Below the pieces are notes generated by a model, which saw nothing but the letters and a program-made list of their open reading frames with translations, did not search any database and was not told the DNA's origin. A stretch of DNA of 54,680 nt from Tumebacillus flagellatus (GTDB taxonomy: Bacteria > Bacillota > Bacilli > Tumebacillales > Tumebacillaceae): contig NZ_JMIR01000028.1 of the NCBI RefSeq assembly GCF_000714935.1, forward strand, positions 1 to 54,680. Direction: 5' to 3'. Position 1 is the stretch's first letter; every line of letters starts with the position of its first letter. The position numbers and the translations under genes were made by a program. Positions 26,725 to 34,963 of the stretch are shown here, piece by piece.

Positions 26725-27966
26725 TCAGGCTTGCGGTGCGGCAACGGCGCTTTGCGCCCGGGTCTTGTCCGCCACGGAGGACGGATTGACCTGCACGCGG
26801 GCCACTCCGGTGTCCATCGCGGCTTTCGCAACCGCAGAAGCGACAGCCGGCGCAACGCGCGGGTCAAACGGCTTCGGAATGACGTAATCGGGCGTCAATT
26901 CCTCGTCGGTGATCAAGTTCGCGATCGCGTAGGCGGCCGCGATTTTCATCTCTTCATTGATCGTCTTCGCCCGCGTGTCGAGCGCGCCTCGGAAGATGCC
27001 CGGGAAGGCGAGGACGTTGTTGACTTGGTTCGGGTAGTCGGAGCGTCCCGTCCCGACGATCTTCGCTCCCGCTTCATACGCGAGAGCCGGCACGATTTCC
27101 GGATCGGGGTTCGCCATCGCGAACAGGATCGGATCTTGCGCCATGGAGCGCACCATCTCCGGGGTCACCGCGTTGGCGACCGACACGCCGATGAAGACGT
27201 CTGCGTCGACGATCACTTCTTCGAGCGAGCCTTGGAGGCGTTCACGGTTGGTGTTTTTCGCGATCAAGTCTTTGATCGGGTTCATGCCTTCGGTACGGCC
27301 TTCATAGATCGCACCCTTGGTGTCGCACATGATGACGTTTTTTACACCCATAGAAAGAAGAAGTTTGATGATGGCGATGCCCGCGGCGCCTGCGCCGTTG
27401 GCGACAACTTTGATTTCTTGCATGGTCTTGCCTGTCACTTTCAACGCATTGATCAGGCCGGCGAGAGTTACGATGGCGGTGCCGTGCTGATCGTCATGGA
27501 ACACCGGGATGTCGAGCTCTTGCTTCAGGCGTTCCTCGACGGCAAAGCACGCCGGAGCCGCGATGTCTTCGAGATTGATCCCGCCGAACGTCGGCTCCAG
27601 CAGTTTGACCGTGCGGACGATCTCGTCGATGTCCGTCGTATCCAAACAGATCGGAACAGCATCCACACCTGCGAACGACTTGAACAGAACCGCTTTGCCT
27701 TCCATGACGGGCAGCGCCGCATGGGGACCGATATTGCCTAAGCCCAGCACCGCCGTTCCATCACTCACAACGGCCACGAGATTCCCTTTGGAAGTATAGT
27801 CATAGACGCGCTCCGTGGATTTGTGGATCTCCTTGCACGGCTCTGCGACGCCGGGGCTGTACGCGAGACTCAGATCGCGGGCGTTTGCGACCGGAACTTT
27901 TGAAACAACGCCCAACTTGCCTTGGTGTGTGCGATGCAATTCCAGCGCTTCTTCTCGCAACGACAC
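26725..27966 (-). CDS. NAD(P)-dependent malic enzyme
   Basis: Decarboxylates malate to pyruvate, yielding NADPH or NADH. 413 residues from the GTG at 27966 (AAGGAGTGA upstream), the short bacterial form like YtsJ of B. subtilis, which also lies beside accD. Motifs include YSPGVAEPCKEI, the metal-binding EDIAAP, DDQHGTAIV, the nucleotide-binding VANGAGAAGIAI and the second-domain FAMANPDPEI. NADPH from this enzyme could feed the fatty-acid synthesis started by the neighbouring AccDA; this link is inference. Confidence 0.93.
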   Translation of the reverse strand: MSLREEALELHRTHQGKLGVVSKVPVANARDLSLAYSPGVAEPCKEIHKSTERVYDYTSKGNLVAVVSDGTAVLGLGNIGPHAALPVMEGKAVLFKSFAGVDAVPICLDTTDIDEIVRTVKLLEPTFGGINLEDIAAPACFAVEERLKQELDIPVFHDDQHGTAIVTLAGLINALKVTGKTMQEIKVVANGAGAAGIAIIKLLLSMGVKNVIMCDTKGAIYEGRTEGMNPIKDLIAKNTNRERLQGSLEEVIVDADVFIGVSVANAVTPEMVRSMAQDPILFAMANPDPEIVPALAYEAGAKIVGTGRSDYPNQVNNVLAFPGIFRGALDTRAKTINEEMKIAAAYAIANLITDEELTPDYVIPKPFDPRVAPAVASAVAKAAMDTGVARVQVNPSSVADKTRAQSAVAAPQA

Positions 27967-28000
27967 GTGCCCTCACTCCTTTTGTGAAGCCCCATCCCGC

Positions 28001-28045
28001 ACCGAAGATGACGAAACGGGGCGACTTCGGTACTTAATTATATCA
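28001..28045 (-). promoter_or_regulatory. Extended -10 promoter and 5' hairpin of the malic enzyme gene
   Basis: On the minus strand TGATATAAT (28037-28045) is a perfect extended -10, with no good -35. ACCGAAG (28001-28007) and CTTCGGT (28025-28031) form a stem that would sit at the very 5' end of the transcript and might stabilise it. Confidence 0.5.
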
Positions 28046-28098
28046 TGCCTGCGAGACGCATTTCTACTGACGGGTCATTAATTACATTAATATAACTA

Positions 28099-28578
28099 TT
28101 ACTTTTTACTCACTGTCTTGCCGGAACGATGCGCGATCCGGGCGGAGGCGGCGGCGGCGATTCCCGCGACCAAATCGTCGAGGAAGACATGCACGCCGTT
28201 TGCCTTATCGTTCAGTTTCGCGATGATGCCCATTTTCTCCTTGTCGAGATATCCAAATGATGTAAGTCCAATCGAACCGTAGACATTGGTGATGGAGAGC
28301 GCGAGAATCTCATCGACGCCGTAGAGCGATTCATCCGTTTCCAAGATCGTCTGCATCGGCTCGGGCAAGAGTTTTTGCTCAGCCAGCATGTCGAGCGCGA
28401 CACCGGTGTAGAGCGCGTATTGCACTTCGCGTTTGACGAGCACCGCCAAGACGCTTTCCACGCACGGTTCGCGTTCGAGGTTCGGGTGATACGGTTTTTG
28501 CAGGGTGAAGACGATGTCCGCAATGTCGTCGACGGTGACGCCTCTTTGTTCGAGCAATTTGATGATTTCCGTGTTCAT
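28099..28578 (-). CDS. Phosphatidylglycerophosphatase A-like protein (YutG family)
   Basis: 159 residues from the ATG at 28578, placed behind GGGAGGCG; the longer frame has no such site. The PgpA-type blocks are EILALSITNVYGSIGLTSFGYLDKEK and the metal-site-like VHVFLDDLVAGIAAAASARI. The family would make phosphatidylglycerol from its phosphate, or act as a soluble relative. Long hydrophobic helices are few here, so catalysis at the membrane is uncertain. It lies between dnaE and the malic enzyme gene. Confidence 0.75.
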   Translation of the reverse strand: MNTEIIKLLEQRGVTVDDIADIVFTLQKPYHPNLEREPCVESVLAVLVKREVQYALYTGVALDMLAEQKLLPEPMQTILETDESLYGVDEILALSITNVYGSIGLTSFGYLDKEKMGIIAKLNDKANGVHVFLDDLVAGIAAAASARIAHRSGKTVSKK

Positions 28579-28648
28579 GGGATTCGCCTCCCTGATGGGT
28601 GAAGAGAAGATAGTACCACCATATGTGCGAACGCCCAGAAGGATGACA

Positions 28649-31600
28649 TCATTTGCTCTTTTGTACAACCGCTCCCTCGCCGAACAGCGCTTCCACTTCT
28701 TTGACAAAAAACGAACTGGGCTTCACCGCATACTTTTCCGAGAGAGCCCGTGCCTGGCGGGTGGCGGTGTAAAACAACAGCACGGGCCACGGCCCGTGAT
28801 GGCGGATGAGGATCGTCTGCAAGTCGTGCAGGCGGGCTTCGTCTTCCGGTCGGATTCGGATGTAGAGCACGCCGTGAGCGGGTTGCGCAGATTGCGCTGG
28901 TTGCATGGTTTGTGCTTGATTCGCTTGATTCGGCCCGGCGTTCTCCGTTGCCTCGATCCATTCACCCTCGTCATCAGGCTGGAGCACTTTCATCTGATCG
29001 GCGAGGAGTTTCAGTTCGTCATCGCGGTGTTGCAGACGGCCTTTGACTGCGACGACGGCGTCTCCTCCCGTTTGCTGGAGCAGTTCGGCGCAGCGTTTGT
29101 ACGTTTCGGGGAACAGCACGACTTCAACCGCCCCGGTGGTGTCTTCCAATTGAAAGAACGCCATGCGCGCTCCCTTTTTCGTGTGAATTTGCTTGAGCTT
29201 TTGCATCATGCCCGCGACGGTGACCATCGCGCCGTCCGCCGTCTCCGTCAACTCGCTGACCCGCTTGTCTGCCAAGCGCGCCATCTGCCCGCGAAACGGA
29301 GTCAGCGGCGACCCGGTGATGTACAGCCCGATCAGTTCCTTCTCCATCTCCAACCGCTCGCGTTCCGGATAGTCGGCTGCAGGCGGCAACTGGAATCCCC
29401 GCGCTTGCTTTGGCGACTGATCTTCGATCATGCCGAACAAGTTCATCTGATTGTCATCGCGGTCCCGTTGACGCAACCGACCGCGCTCTGCCGTTTCTTC
29501 CAAAGACAACAGCATCGCCCGGCGATTGCCGTGCAGTCCGTCAAACGCTCCGGCGCGGATGAGCGACTCCAGCGCTTTTTTGTTGCAGGCGCGGGCGTCC
29601 ACCCGCTCGCAGAAATTCCCCAAGTCGGAAAAAACGCCCCCTTCCCGCCGCGTTTGCACCAACGCTTGAATGCCGGAGAGCCCGACGTTTTTGATGGCGA
29701 GCAACCCGCAGCGAATCTTGCCGTTCTCCACCGAAAACCCAAACGAGCTGGCGTTCACGTCGGGCGGCAACACTTCGATGCCCATGCGGCGGCAGTCGTC
29801 GACGTATTGCGCGACTTTGTGGTGCGACATCATGACCGAAGTCAGCAACGCCGACATATAGGCGGCGGGATGGTTGGCTTTGAGATAACAGGTTTGGTAC
29901 GCAAGCACCGCGTACGCGGCGGCGTGCGCCCGGTTGAAGCCGTAGTCGGCAAAGCGGACGACCAAATCGTAGACCTCATGAGCGAGCGGTTCGGCATAGC
30001 CTTTTTTCAAACAGCCTTCCACGAAGATCGCGCGTTGCTCGGCGAGCACTTCGCGTTTTTTCTTGCCGACGGCGCGGCGCAGGAGGTCCGCTTGCCCGAG
30101 CGAGAAACCCGCCATGACGGAGGCGATCTGCATGATTTGCTCTTGGTAGACGATGACGCCGTACGTGTCTTCGAGAATCCCTTGCAAGTCCGGGTGCGGA
30201 TAGCGCACCGCCGTTTCGCCGTGCTTCGCTTTGATGAACGTCGGGATGTTCTCCATCGGCCCCGGACGGTACAGCGAGATCACGGCGATGATGTCTTCAA
30301 ACGAAGAGGGCCGCAGCTCGCGCAAGACGTTTTTGCAGCCGCTGGATTCCAGTTGGAAACAGCCGTCGGTGTCGCCGCGCATCAGCAGTTCGTACGTGCG
30401 CGGGTCGTCCATGCCCATCTCGTCAAAGTGGATCTGCACGCCCTCGGTGCGGCGCACGATCTCGATCGTGCGGTCGATCAACGTCAAGTAGCGAAGTCCG
30501 AGGAAGTCCATTTTCAAGAGGCCGACGTCTTCGAGCACTTCCATGCTGTACTGCGTGACGACGCCGCCCTCCGCCCCGCGTTGCAAGGGCACGTATTCGG
30601 TCAGCGGTTCTCGGGAAATCACCACGCCTGCCGCGTGCAGGGAGGTGTGGCGCGGCAAGCCTTCGATGGCGCGCGCGGTGTTGATCAGTTTCTGGACGAG
30701 CGGGTCGCCCTCATAGAGTTGTTTGAGTTGCGGCTCCAGATCGAGCGCTTTGTCGATCGTGATCCCTAAGTGGCCGGGAATCAGCTTGGCGGCGCGGTCG
30801 ATGACGTGCGCGGGCAAATCCAGCACGCGTCCGACGTCACGGATCGCCGCCCGCGCTGCCATCGTTCCAAACGTGACGATTTGCGCGACGCGGTCGGCGC
30901 CGTACTTCTGCGTCACATACTCGATCACTTCGCCGCGCCGTTCGTATTCGAAGTCGATGTCAATATCCGGCATCGAGACGCGCTCCGGATTCAAGAAGCG
31001 CTGGAACAGCAAGTTGTAGCGGATCGGGTCGACGTTGGTGATGCGCAGTACGTAGGAAACGAGCGACCCTGCCGCCGAGCCCCGTCCCGGTCCGGTGGAG
31101 ATGCCGTTCTCGTGAGCAAAGCGCATGAAGTCCCAGACGATCAGGAAGTACCCGGCGAACCCCATCTGCGAGATGACGTCAATCTCGTAGTTCAGCCGCT
31201 CCAGGACCGGAGGCGTCTCTTCCCCGTAGCGTTCACGCACGCCTATGAGACAGAGATGGCGCAAGTAGGTGGTTTCCGTGAAGCCGGGCGGCAGGTCGAA
31301 CGCGGGCAGATGGTGCACGCCAAGTTCCAGTTCCACATGGCAGCGGTCTGCGATGCGCCGCGTGTTTTCAAGGGCTTGCGGGACATGGCGGAACAGATCG
31401 GCCATCTCGTCGCCGGATTTCAGCCCGTACTCGGGAGACGCGAGGCGCACGCGGTCTTCGTCTTGGAGGGCGCGGCCTTCGCGGATGCAGGCGAGCACGT
31501 CTTGGCTCGGCGCGTCTTCTTGGCGCAAGTAGTGCACGTTGTTCGTGGCGACGAGCGGCAGTTGCAGGCGTTGCGCAAGTTGCAGCGTCAATTGGTTGAC

Positions 31601-32152
31601 TTGTTTTTCGGGCATCAACCCGTGATCTTGCAATTCAAGGTAGAAACGATCCGCGCCGAACAGATCGGCGTATTCCTTCGCCGCCGCTTCGGCACCTTGC
31701 AGATCGCCGGTCAGCAGTTTTTGCCCGATTTCCCCGTCGAGACCGCCTGAGAGCGCGATCAGCCCTTCCCGATGGCGGAAGAGGGAGTTTTTATCGGTGC
31801 AGGGTTTGTCGAAGTGGTCGGCGAGTTGGGCTTGGGAGACGAGTTTGAGCAAGTTGCGGTAGCCTTGGAGAGTTTCCGCAAGCAAGATCAAATGCCACGG
31901 GTCTTCGCCGCGAGCGGGTCGTTCGTGGAGCGCGCGGCGGGCGACGTAGACTTGGCAGCCGAGGAGCGGCTTGAGGCCGGCGGACTTGGCTTTCTTATAA
32001 AACTCGACGGCTCCGTACATCGCGCCCGAGTCGGTCATCGCGACGGCGTCCATGCCGAGTTCCTGGGCGCGCGCGATCAACTCGTCGATGCGGCACATGC
32101 CTTCGAGCAAGCTGTACTCTGTATGTACATGCAGGTGGACGAAGGGTTGCAA
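28649..32152 (-). CDS. dnaE: DNA polymerase III subunit alpha (DnaE)
   Basis: 1167 residues from a TTG start with GGAGG four bases upstream. The PHP domain is at the N-terminus (FVHLHVHTEYSLLEG). The C-family polymerase catalytic block is PDIDIDFEYERRGEV (around residues 395-410). The helix-hairpin-helix region lies near 800 and a C-terminal OB-fold near 980-1070 (VTVAGMMQKLKQIHTKKG). In Bacillales DnaE extends primers before handing over to PolC. A TATAAT -10 (32193-32198) lies about 40 bases upstream. The malic enzyme and acc genes follow as in B. subtilis, with the PgpA-like gene inserted. Confidence 0.96.
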   Translation of the reverse strand: MQPFVHLHVHTEYSLLEGMCRIDELIARAQELGMDAVAMTDSGAMYGAVEFYKKAKSAGLKPLLGCQVYVARRALHERPARGEDPWHLILLAETLQGYRNLLKLVSQAQLADHFDKPCTDKNSLFRHREGLIALSGGLDGEIGQKLLTGDLQGAEAAAKEYADLFGADRFYLELQDHGLMPEKQVNQLTLQLAQRLQLPLVATNNVHYLRQEDAPSQDVLACIREGRALQDEDRVRLASPEYGLKSGDEMADLFRHVPQALENTRRIADRCHVELELGVHHLPAFDLPPGFTETTYLRHLCLIGVRERYGEETPPVLERLNYEIDVISQMGFAGYFLIVWDFMRFAHENGISTGPGRGSAAGSLVSYVLRITNVDPIRYNLLFQRFLNPERVSMPDIDIDFEYERRGEVIEYVTQKYGADRVAQIVTFGTMAARAAIRDVGRVLDLPAHVIDRAAKLIPGHLGITIDKALDLEPQLKQLYEGDPLVQKLINTARAIEGLPRHTSLHAAGVVISREPLTEYVPLQRGAEGGVVTQYSMEVLEDVGLLKMDFLGLRYLTLIDRTIEIVRRTEGVQIHFDEMGMDDPRTYELLMRGDTDGCFQLESSGCKNVLRELRPSSFEDIIAVISLYRPGPMENIPTFIKAKHGETAVRYPHPDLQGILEDTYGVIVYQEQIMQIASVMAGFSLGQADLLRRAVGKKKREVLAEQRAIFVEGCLKKGYAEPLAHEVYDLVVRFADYGFNRAHAAAYAVLAYQTCYLKANHPAAYMSALLTSVMMSHHKVAQYVDDCRRMGIEVLPPDVNASSFGFSVENGKIRCGLLAIKNVGLSGIQALVQTRREGGVFSDLGNFCERVDARACNKKALESLIRAGAFDGLHGNRRAMLLSLEETAERGRLRQRDRDDNQMNLFGMIEDQSPKQARGFQLPPAADYPERERLEMEKELIGLYITGSPLTPFRGQMARLADKRVSELTETADGAMVTVAGMMQKLKQIHTKKGARMAFFQLEDTTGAVEVVLFPETYKRCAELLQQTGGDAVVAVKGRLQHRDDELKLLADQMKVLQPDDEGEWIEATENAGPNQANQAQTMQPAQSAQPAHGVLYIRIRPEDEARLHDLQTILIRHHGPWPVLLFYTATRQARALSEKYAVKPSSFFVKEVEALFGEGAVVQKSK

Positions 32153-32192
32153 TCGTCCTCCCCCTTTCTATGCGAACAGATATTCTCCCCTA

Positions 32193-32198
32193 TTATAC
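32193..32198 (-). promoter_or_regulatory. Candidate -10 of dnaE
   Basis: A perfect TATAAT on the minus strand, about 41 bases before the TTG start. The matching -35 would overlap the T run of the preceding terminator and is weak. Confidence 0.4.
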
Positions 32199-32206
32199 TC
32201 TTTCAT

Positions 32207-32252
32207 GAAAAAAAGCACCAAGTCCGTCGCGAGCGGTCTTGGCGCTTTTTTG
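32207..32252. terminator. Strong terminator between the cysteine-cluster gene and dnaE
   Basis: AAAAAGCACCAAGTCCG at the left pairs with CGGTCTTGGCGCTTTTT at the right, with two mismatched or G-U positions. T runs occur on both sides. Confidence 0.85.
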
Positions 32253-32254
32253 GG

Positions 32255-32563
32255 TTATTTGCAGAGGTGGAACCATTTCAAAATCCAGCGCAGAGGCAAG
32301 GGGAGCCACCAGCGGGATTTTTTTTGTTCCTTGAGGAAGTTGACGTAGGATTCCATGACGCGGCGGTGTTGTTGGACTTTCTCTCGGTCGCCGCGCACCG
32401 TGATGCGGTAGCCGTCTTCGAGGTGTTCGATTTCGAGGCTGTGACCGCAGCAATCGGTGGTTTTGCAGGTGGAGTCGGAGCAGCAGGAGTCTGCTTGTTC
32501 GGTTTGTTCCGTTTGCTGGGTCTGTTCCTGGCGTTCGGTTTCGTTTTGATCGTGTTGGCTCAT
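32255..32563 (-). CDS. Small protein with glutamine-rich N-terminus and cysteine cluster
   Basis: 102 residues with GGGTGAC before the ATG. Residues about 3-24 are almost only E, Q, T, R and N. Five cysteines follow within 14 residues (CCSDSTCKTTDCC), then a small basic domain (HLEDGYRITVRGDREKVQQHRRVMESYVNFLKEQ) and a tryptophan-rich tail. The cysteine spacing could bind a metal or Fe-S cluster. I do not recognise the family. It lies between aarF and dnaE and has a strong terminator. Confidence 0.65.
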   Translation of the reverse strand: MSQHDQNETERQEQTQQTEQTEQADSCCSDSTCKTTDCCGHSLEIEHLEDGYRITVRGDREKVQQHRRVMESYVNFLKEQKKSRWWLPLPLRWILKWFHLCK

Positions 32564-32595
32564 GTCTTGTCACCCTTTCGATTTTTGTGGAAGAT

Positions 32596-34272
32596 TTATC
32601 GAAGTTCTTCAATCCAGCGCAAGTGTTTGACGGCGCTGTTTCGGTACCAGAGAAGCGCGATCACGCCGACCCCCGCTCCTCCCCAGAGCAGCCAGCGGTC
32701 GCCGAAGTAGTAGCCCAGGGCGGCGACGGCAAGCGAGAGCAAGACGGTGCAGAACGCATAGCGTTTGCGGGACGCGTAGACTTCGTGGAGAAATTGGTTT
32801 TTTTGCTTGACCTTCTCCCACTCGGTTCGCCTGCGCGGTTCATCCAACGCGTCTTGCAGTTGGCGCGGGAGTTTCAGCAGTTGGCGGCCGATGTCGAGCG
32901 CGTACTTCTGTACGGTCTTGAGGATCGTGGAGGTGCGGGAGGCGGATTCGCCGTCGCCGGTTGCGCCCGCGCCGTTGCGCTTCAGCCACTCGTTGACGAT
33001 CGGCTTGCCGACTTCCACCAACTCGATCTCCGGGTCGAGGCCGTACAGCACGCCGATGAACGTCGAGAGCGCGCGCCCGAGAAAAATAAACTCGCTCGGC
33101 AACTGGATCGGCTGTTGGCGGATCACGCTCTGGATGTCCTCCATGATGTGCTGGACGGCGTCGTAGTCGACGTTTTTCAGGTCTTGCTCGTCGTAAAAGC
33201 GCATCGCCAACTCCATCACCCGCTCCAGTTCGCGGCGGTTGGCGTGCGGAAGGAGGAAGCGGAGTTTTTCCAGCGCGTCGATCACTTGCCCGTAGTCTTT
33301 GAGGACGAGGCCCATGACGAGGTCTTGGATTTGCTTGGCGTCTGCCGGCTTGATCGTGCCGACCATGCCGAAGTCGATCAAGACGATGCGGCCGTCCGGT
33401 TGGACCATGATGTTGCCCGGATGCGGGTCGGCGTGAAACTTTCCTTCAAAAAACAACTGTTCCGCCACCGCTTTGAACAACTTCTTGGCGAGTTCCGAGC
33501 GGTCGACGCCGTGCTGCGCCAAGTACCCGTAGTCGTTGATGCGGGCGCCTTCCATCCACTCCATGACCAGCACGCGGCGGGTGCAATAGGCGGGGAAGTA
33601 CTTGGGGATGTAGAGGTCGGGGTTGTTTTGGTAGCGTTCGGCGAAGTATTCGCCGTTTTTGAGTTCTTGCTTGAAGTTCAGTTCGTCCCCGATGACGTAC
33701 GCCATCTCGCGGTAGAGCGCGGGCAGGTCGGCTTGCTTGCCCATCTTGGTGAACTTGTCCGCCATCCACAAGACGATGCGAATGGCGCGGAAGTCTGCCC
33801 GGATGATTTTTTCGATGCCGGGGCGTTGGATTTTGACGGCGACTTCCGTGCCGTCGTGGAGAAACGCGTGGTAGACTTCACCGATGGAGGCGGAAGCGAC
33901 CGGCTTCTCACTGATTTTATGCAGGATGCTGCCGTAAGGAGCCTCCCATTCGCTTTCGAGCACCGCTTTGGCCTCGTCCCACGGGACGGCGGGGACTTGG
34001 TCGACGAGGTCGGTCAGTTCTTGAATGACGACCGGTGGGACCACGTCGGCGCGGGCGCTGAGAAACTGGCCCAGTTTGATCAACAGCCCTTCGAGTCGGA
34101 GGGCTTTGCGTTTGTATTTCCATGCGACTTTGCGCAGCAGCGCTTCCCACTGCTGCGTGGTTTCCGCGCTCATCTTGCCGGGATGGCGCTTCTGAAACCA
34201 GAGGATGCGGAGAAAAAAGCCTGCCGCCATGAAGACGATGGCGAAGATGCGGTAGAGGGAATTTCGTTTCAA
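32596..34272 (-). CDS. AarF/UbiB family atypical kinase
   Basis: About 558 residues from a TTG at 34272 (AGGG six bases upstream); the long frame upstream is not family-like. The KxGQ motif is LEGLLIKLGQFLSARADVVP, and the alanine-rich nucleotide loop is PVASASIGEVYHA. The ATP lysine is in VAVKIQRPG, and the catalytic/metal block is DPHPGNIMVQPDGRIVLIDFG. Two hydrophobic helices at the C-terminus anchor it in the membrane. The family supports quinone or other isoprenoid-lipid metabolism; the Bacillales function is not settled. A UbiA-type prenyltransferase gene lies about 7 kb away. Confidence 0.88.
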   Translation of the reverse strand: MKRNSLYRIFAIVFMAAGFFLRILWFQKRHPGKMSAETTQQWEALLRKVAWKYKRKALRLEGLLIKLGQFLSARADVVPPVVIQELTDLVDQVPAVPWDEAKAVLESEWEAPYGSILHKISEKPVASASIGEVYHAFLHDGTEVAVKIQRPGIEKIIRADFRAIRIVLWMADKFTKMGKQADLPALYREMAYVIGDELNFKQELKNGEYFAERYQNNPDLYIPKYFPAYCTRRVLVMEWMEGARINDYGYLAQHGVDRSELAKKLFKAVAEQLFFEGKFHADPHPGNIMVQPDGRIVLIDFGMVGTIKPADAKQIQDLVMGLVLKDYGQVIDALEKLRFLLPHANRRELERVMELAMRFYDEQDLKNVDYDAVQHIMEDIQSVIRQQPIQLPSEFIFLGRALSTFIGVLYGLDPEIELVEVGKPIVNEWLKRNGAGATGDGESASRTSTILKTVQKYALDIGRQLLKLPRQLQDALDEPRRRTEWEKVKQKNQFLHEVYASRKRYAFCTVLLSLAVAALGYYFGDRWLLWGGAGVGVIALLWYRNSAVKHLRWIEELR

Positions 34273-34306
34273 GAGGGACCCTACTCTCTTGGGTTGGTTT
34301 TGGTAT

Positions 34307-34315
34307 ATTATAGCA
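34307..34315 (-). promoter_or_regulatory. Extended -10 promoter of the AarF gene
   Basis: TGCTATAAT on the minus strand, just after the terminator of the upstream ATPase-nuclease pair and about 35 bases before the start codon. Confidence 0.5.
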
Positions 34316-34337
34316 TTTTGTAGTGGATGAATTGTTA

Positions 34338-34375
34338 AGAAAAAAAGTCCTTCGCGAGTGCGTGAGGACTTTTTA
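34338..34375 (-). terminator. Terminator of the ATPase/PD-(D/E)XK pair
   Basis: AAAAAGTCC (34342-34350) pairs with GGACTTTTT (34366-34374). T run on the minus strand. It overlaps the last codon of the downstream gene. Confidence 0.85.
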
Positions 34376-34963
34376 GAGGCATTGGAGCAGGTATTGTGCT
34401 TCGCCGTCAGAGTTGAGTTTGATTTTTTCATGGGAGAGATCGTTTTTGACCCAGAGGGTGAGTTGACCGTCCAGCCAGTCGAAATACGGCGGGCGTGTTT
34501 GCCCCGCTGGGAGAGTTTTTGCAAGGGCCATGCGGGACATGATTTCGTTTTCTAGTTCGTCATCGCGGTAGGCTGTGTAGAGTTTGAATTTGGTGACGTG
34601 GATGCCGACAGGGGCGAGGATTGCTGTGGCTCTTTGGATGGCTCCGAGGAATTGCTTTTTGACCCGAGCCCACTTGTTTTTATCAACGGTACGCTTGCAT
34701 TCGATGATGTGCAGTTCCCACTCACCGTCTGGACGACGGAGCAACAGAATGCCGTCGGCACAATTTTGTCTTCTGAGGGTCGGGAAGGATTTCCCCTCCA
34801 ATTGCAGTTCGAACGCTTCGTCGGTGGGGAGAGTGCAGGCAATTTCCGCGTAGCCATCGCTCTCTTTTTCTTGAATGGTCGCGGTAGTCGTTTCGATTTG
34901 ATGAAATAACTCTTGAGGAATCCACTCTTGGAGCCGTTCCGTTAGTTCTCTATTCGTGATCAT
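34373..34963 (-). CDS. PD-(D/E)XK nuclease-like protein, partner of the adjacent ATPase
   Basis: 196 residues. Residues about 62-92 carry a restriction-endonuclease-like core: Asp70 (CADGILLLRRPDG), a strand, then Glu88-Cys-Lys90 (HIIECKRT), i.e. D-x17-E-x-K. A following helix (KKQFLGAIQRATAIL) fits the fold. The ATG overlaps the end of the ATPase gene by 14 bases, so the two are translationally coupled. I do not recognise a named family. A nuclease effector controlled by the ATPase is inference from motif and coupling. Confidence 0.7.
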   Translation of the reverse strand: MITNRELTERLQEWIPQELFHQIETTTATIQEKESDGYAEIACTLPTDEAFELQLEGKSFPTLRRQNCADGILLLRRPDGEWELHIIECKRTVDKNKWARVKKQFLGAIQRATAILAPVGIHVTKFKLYTAYRDDELENEIMSRMALAKTLPAGQTRPPYFDWLDGQLTLWVKNDLSHEKIKLNSDGEAQYLLQCL

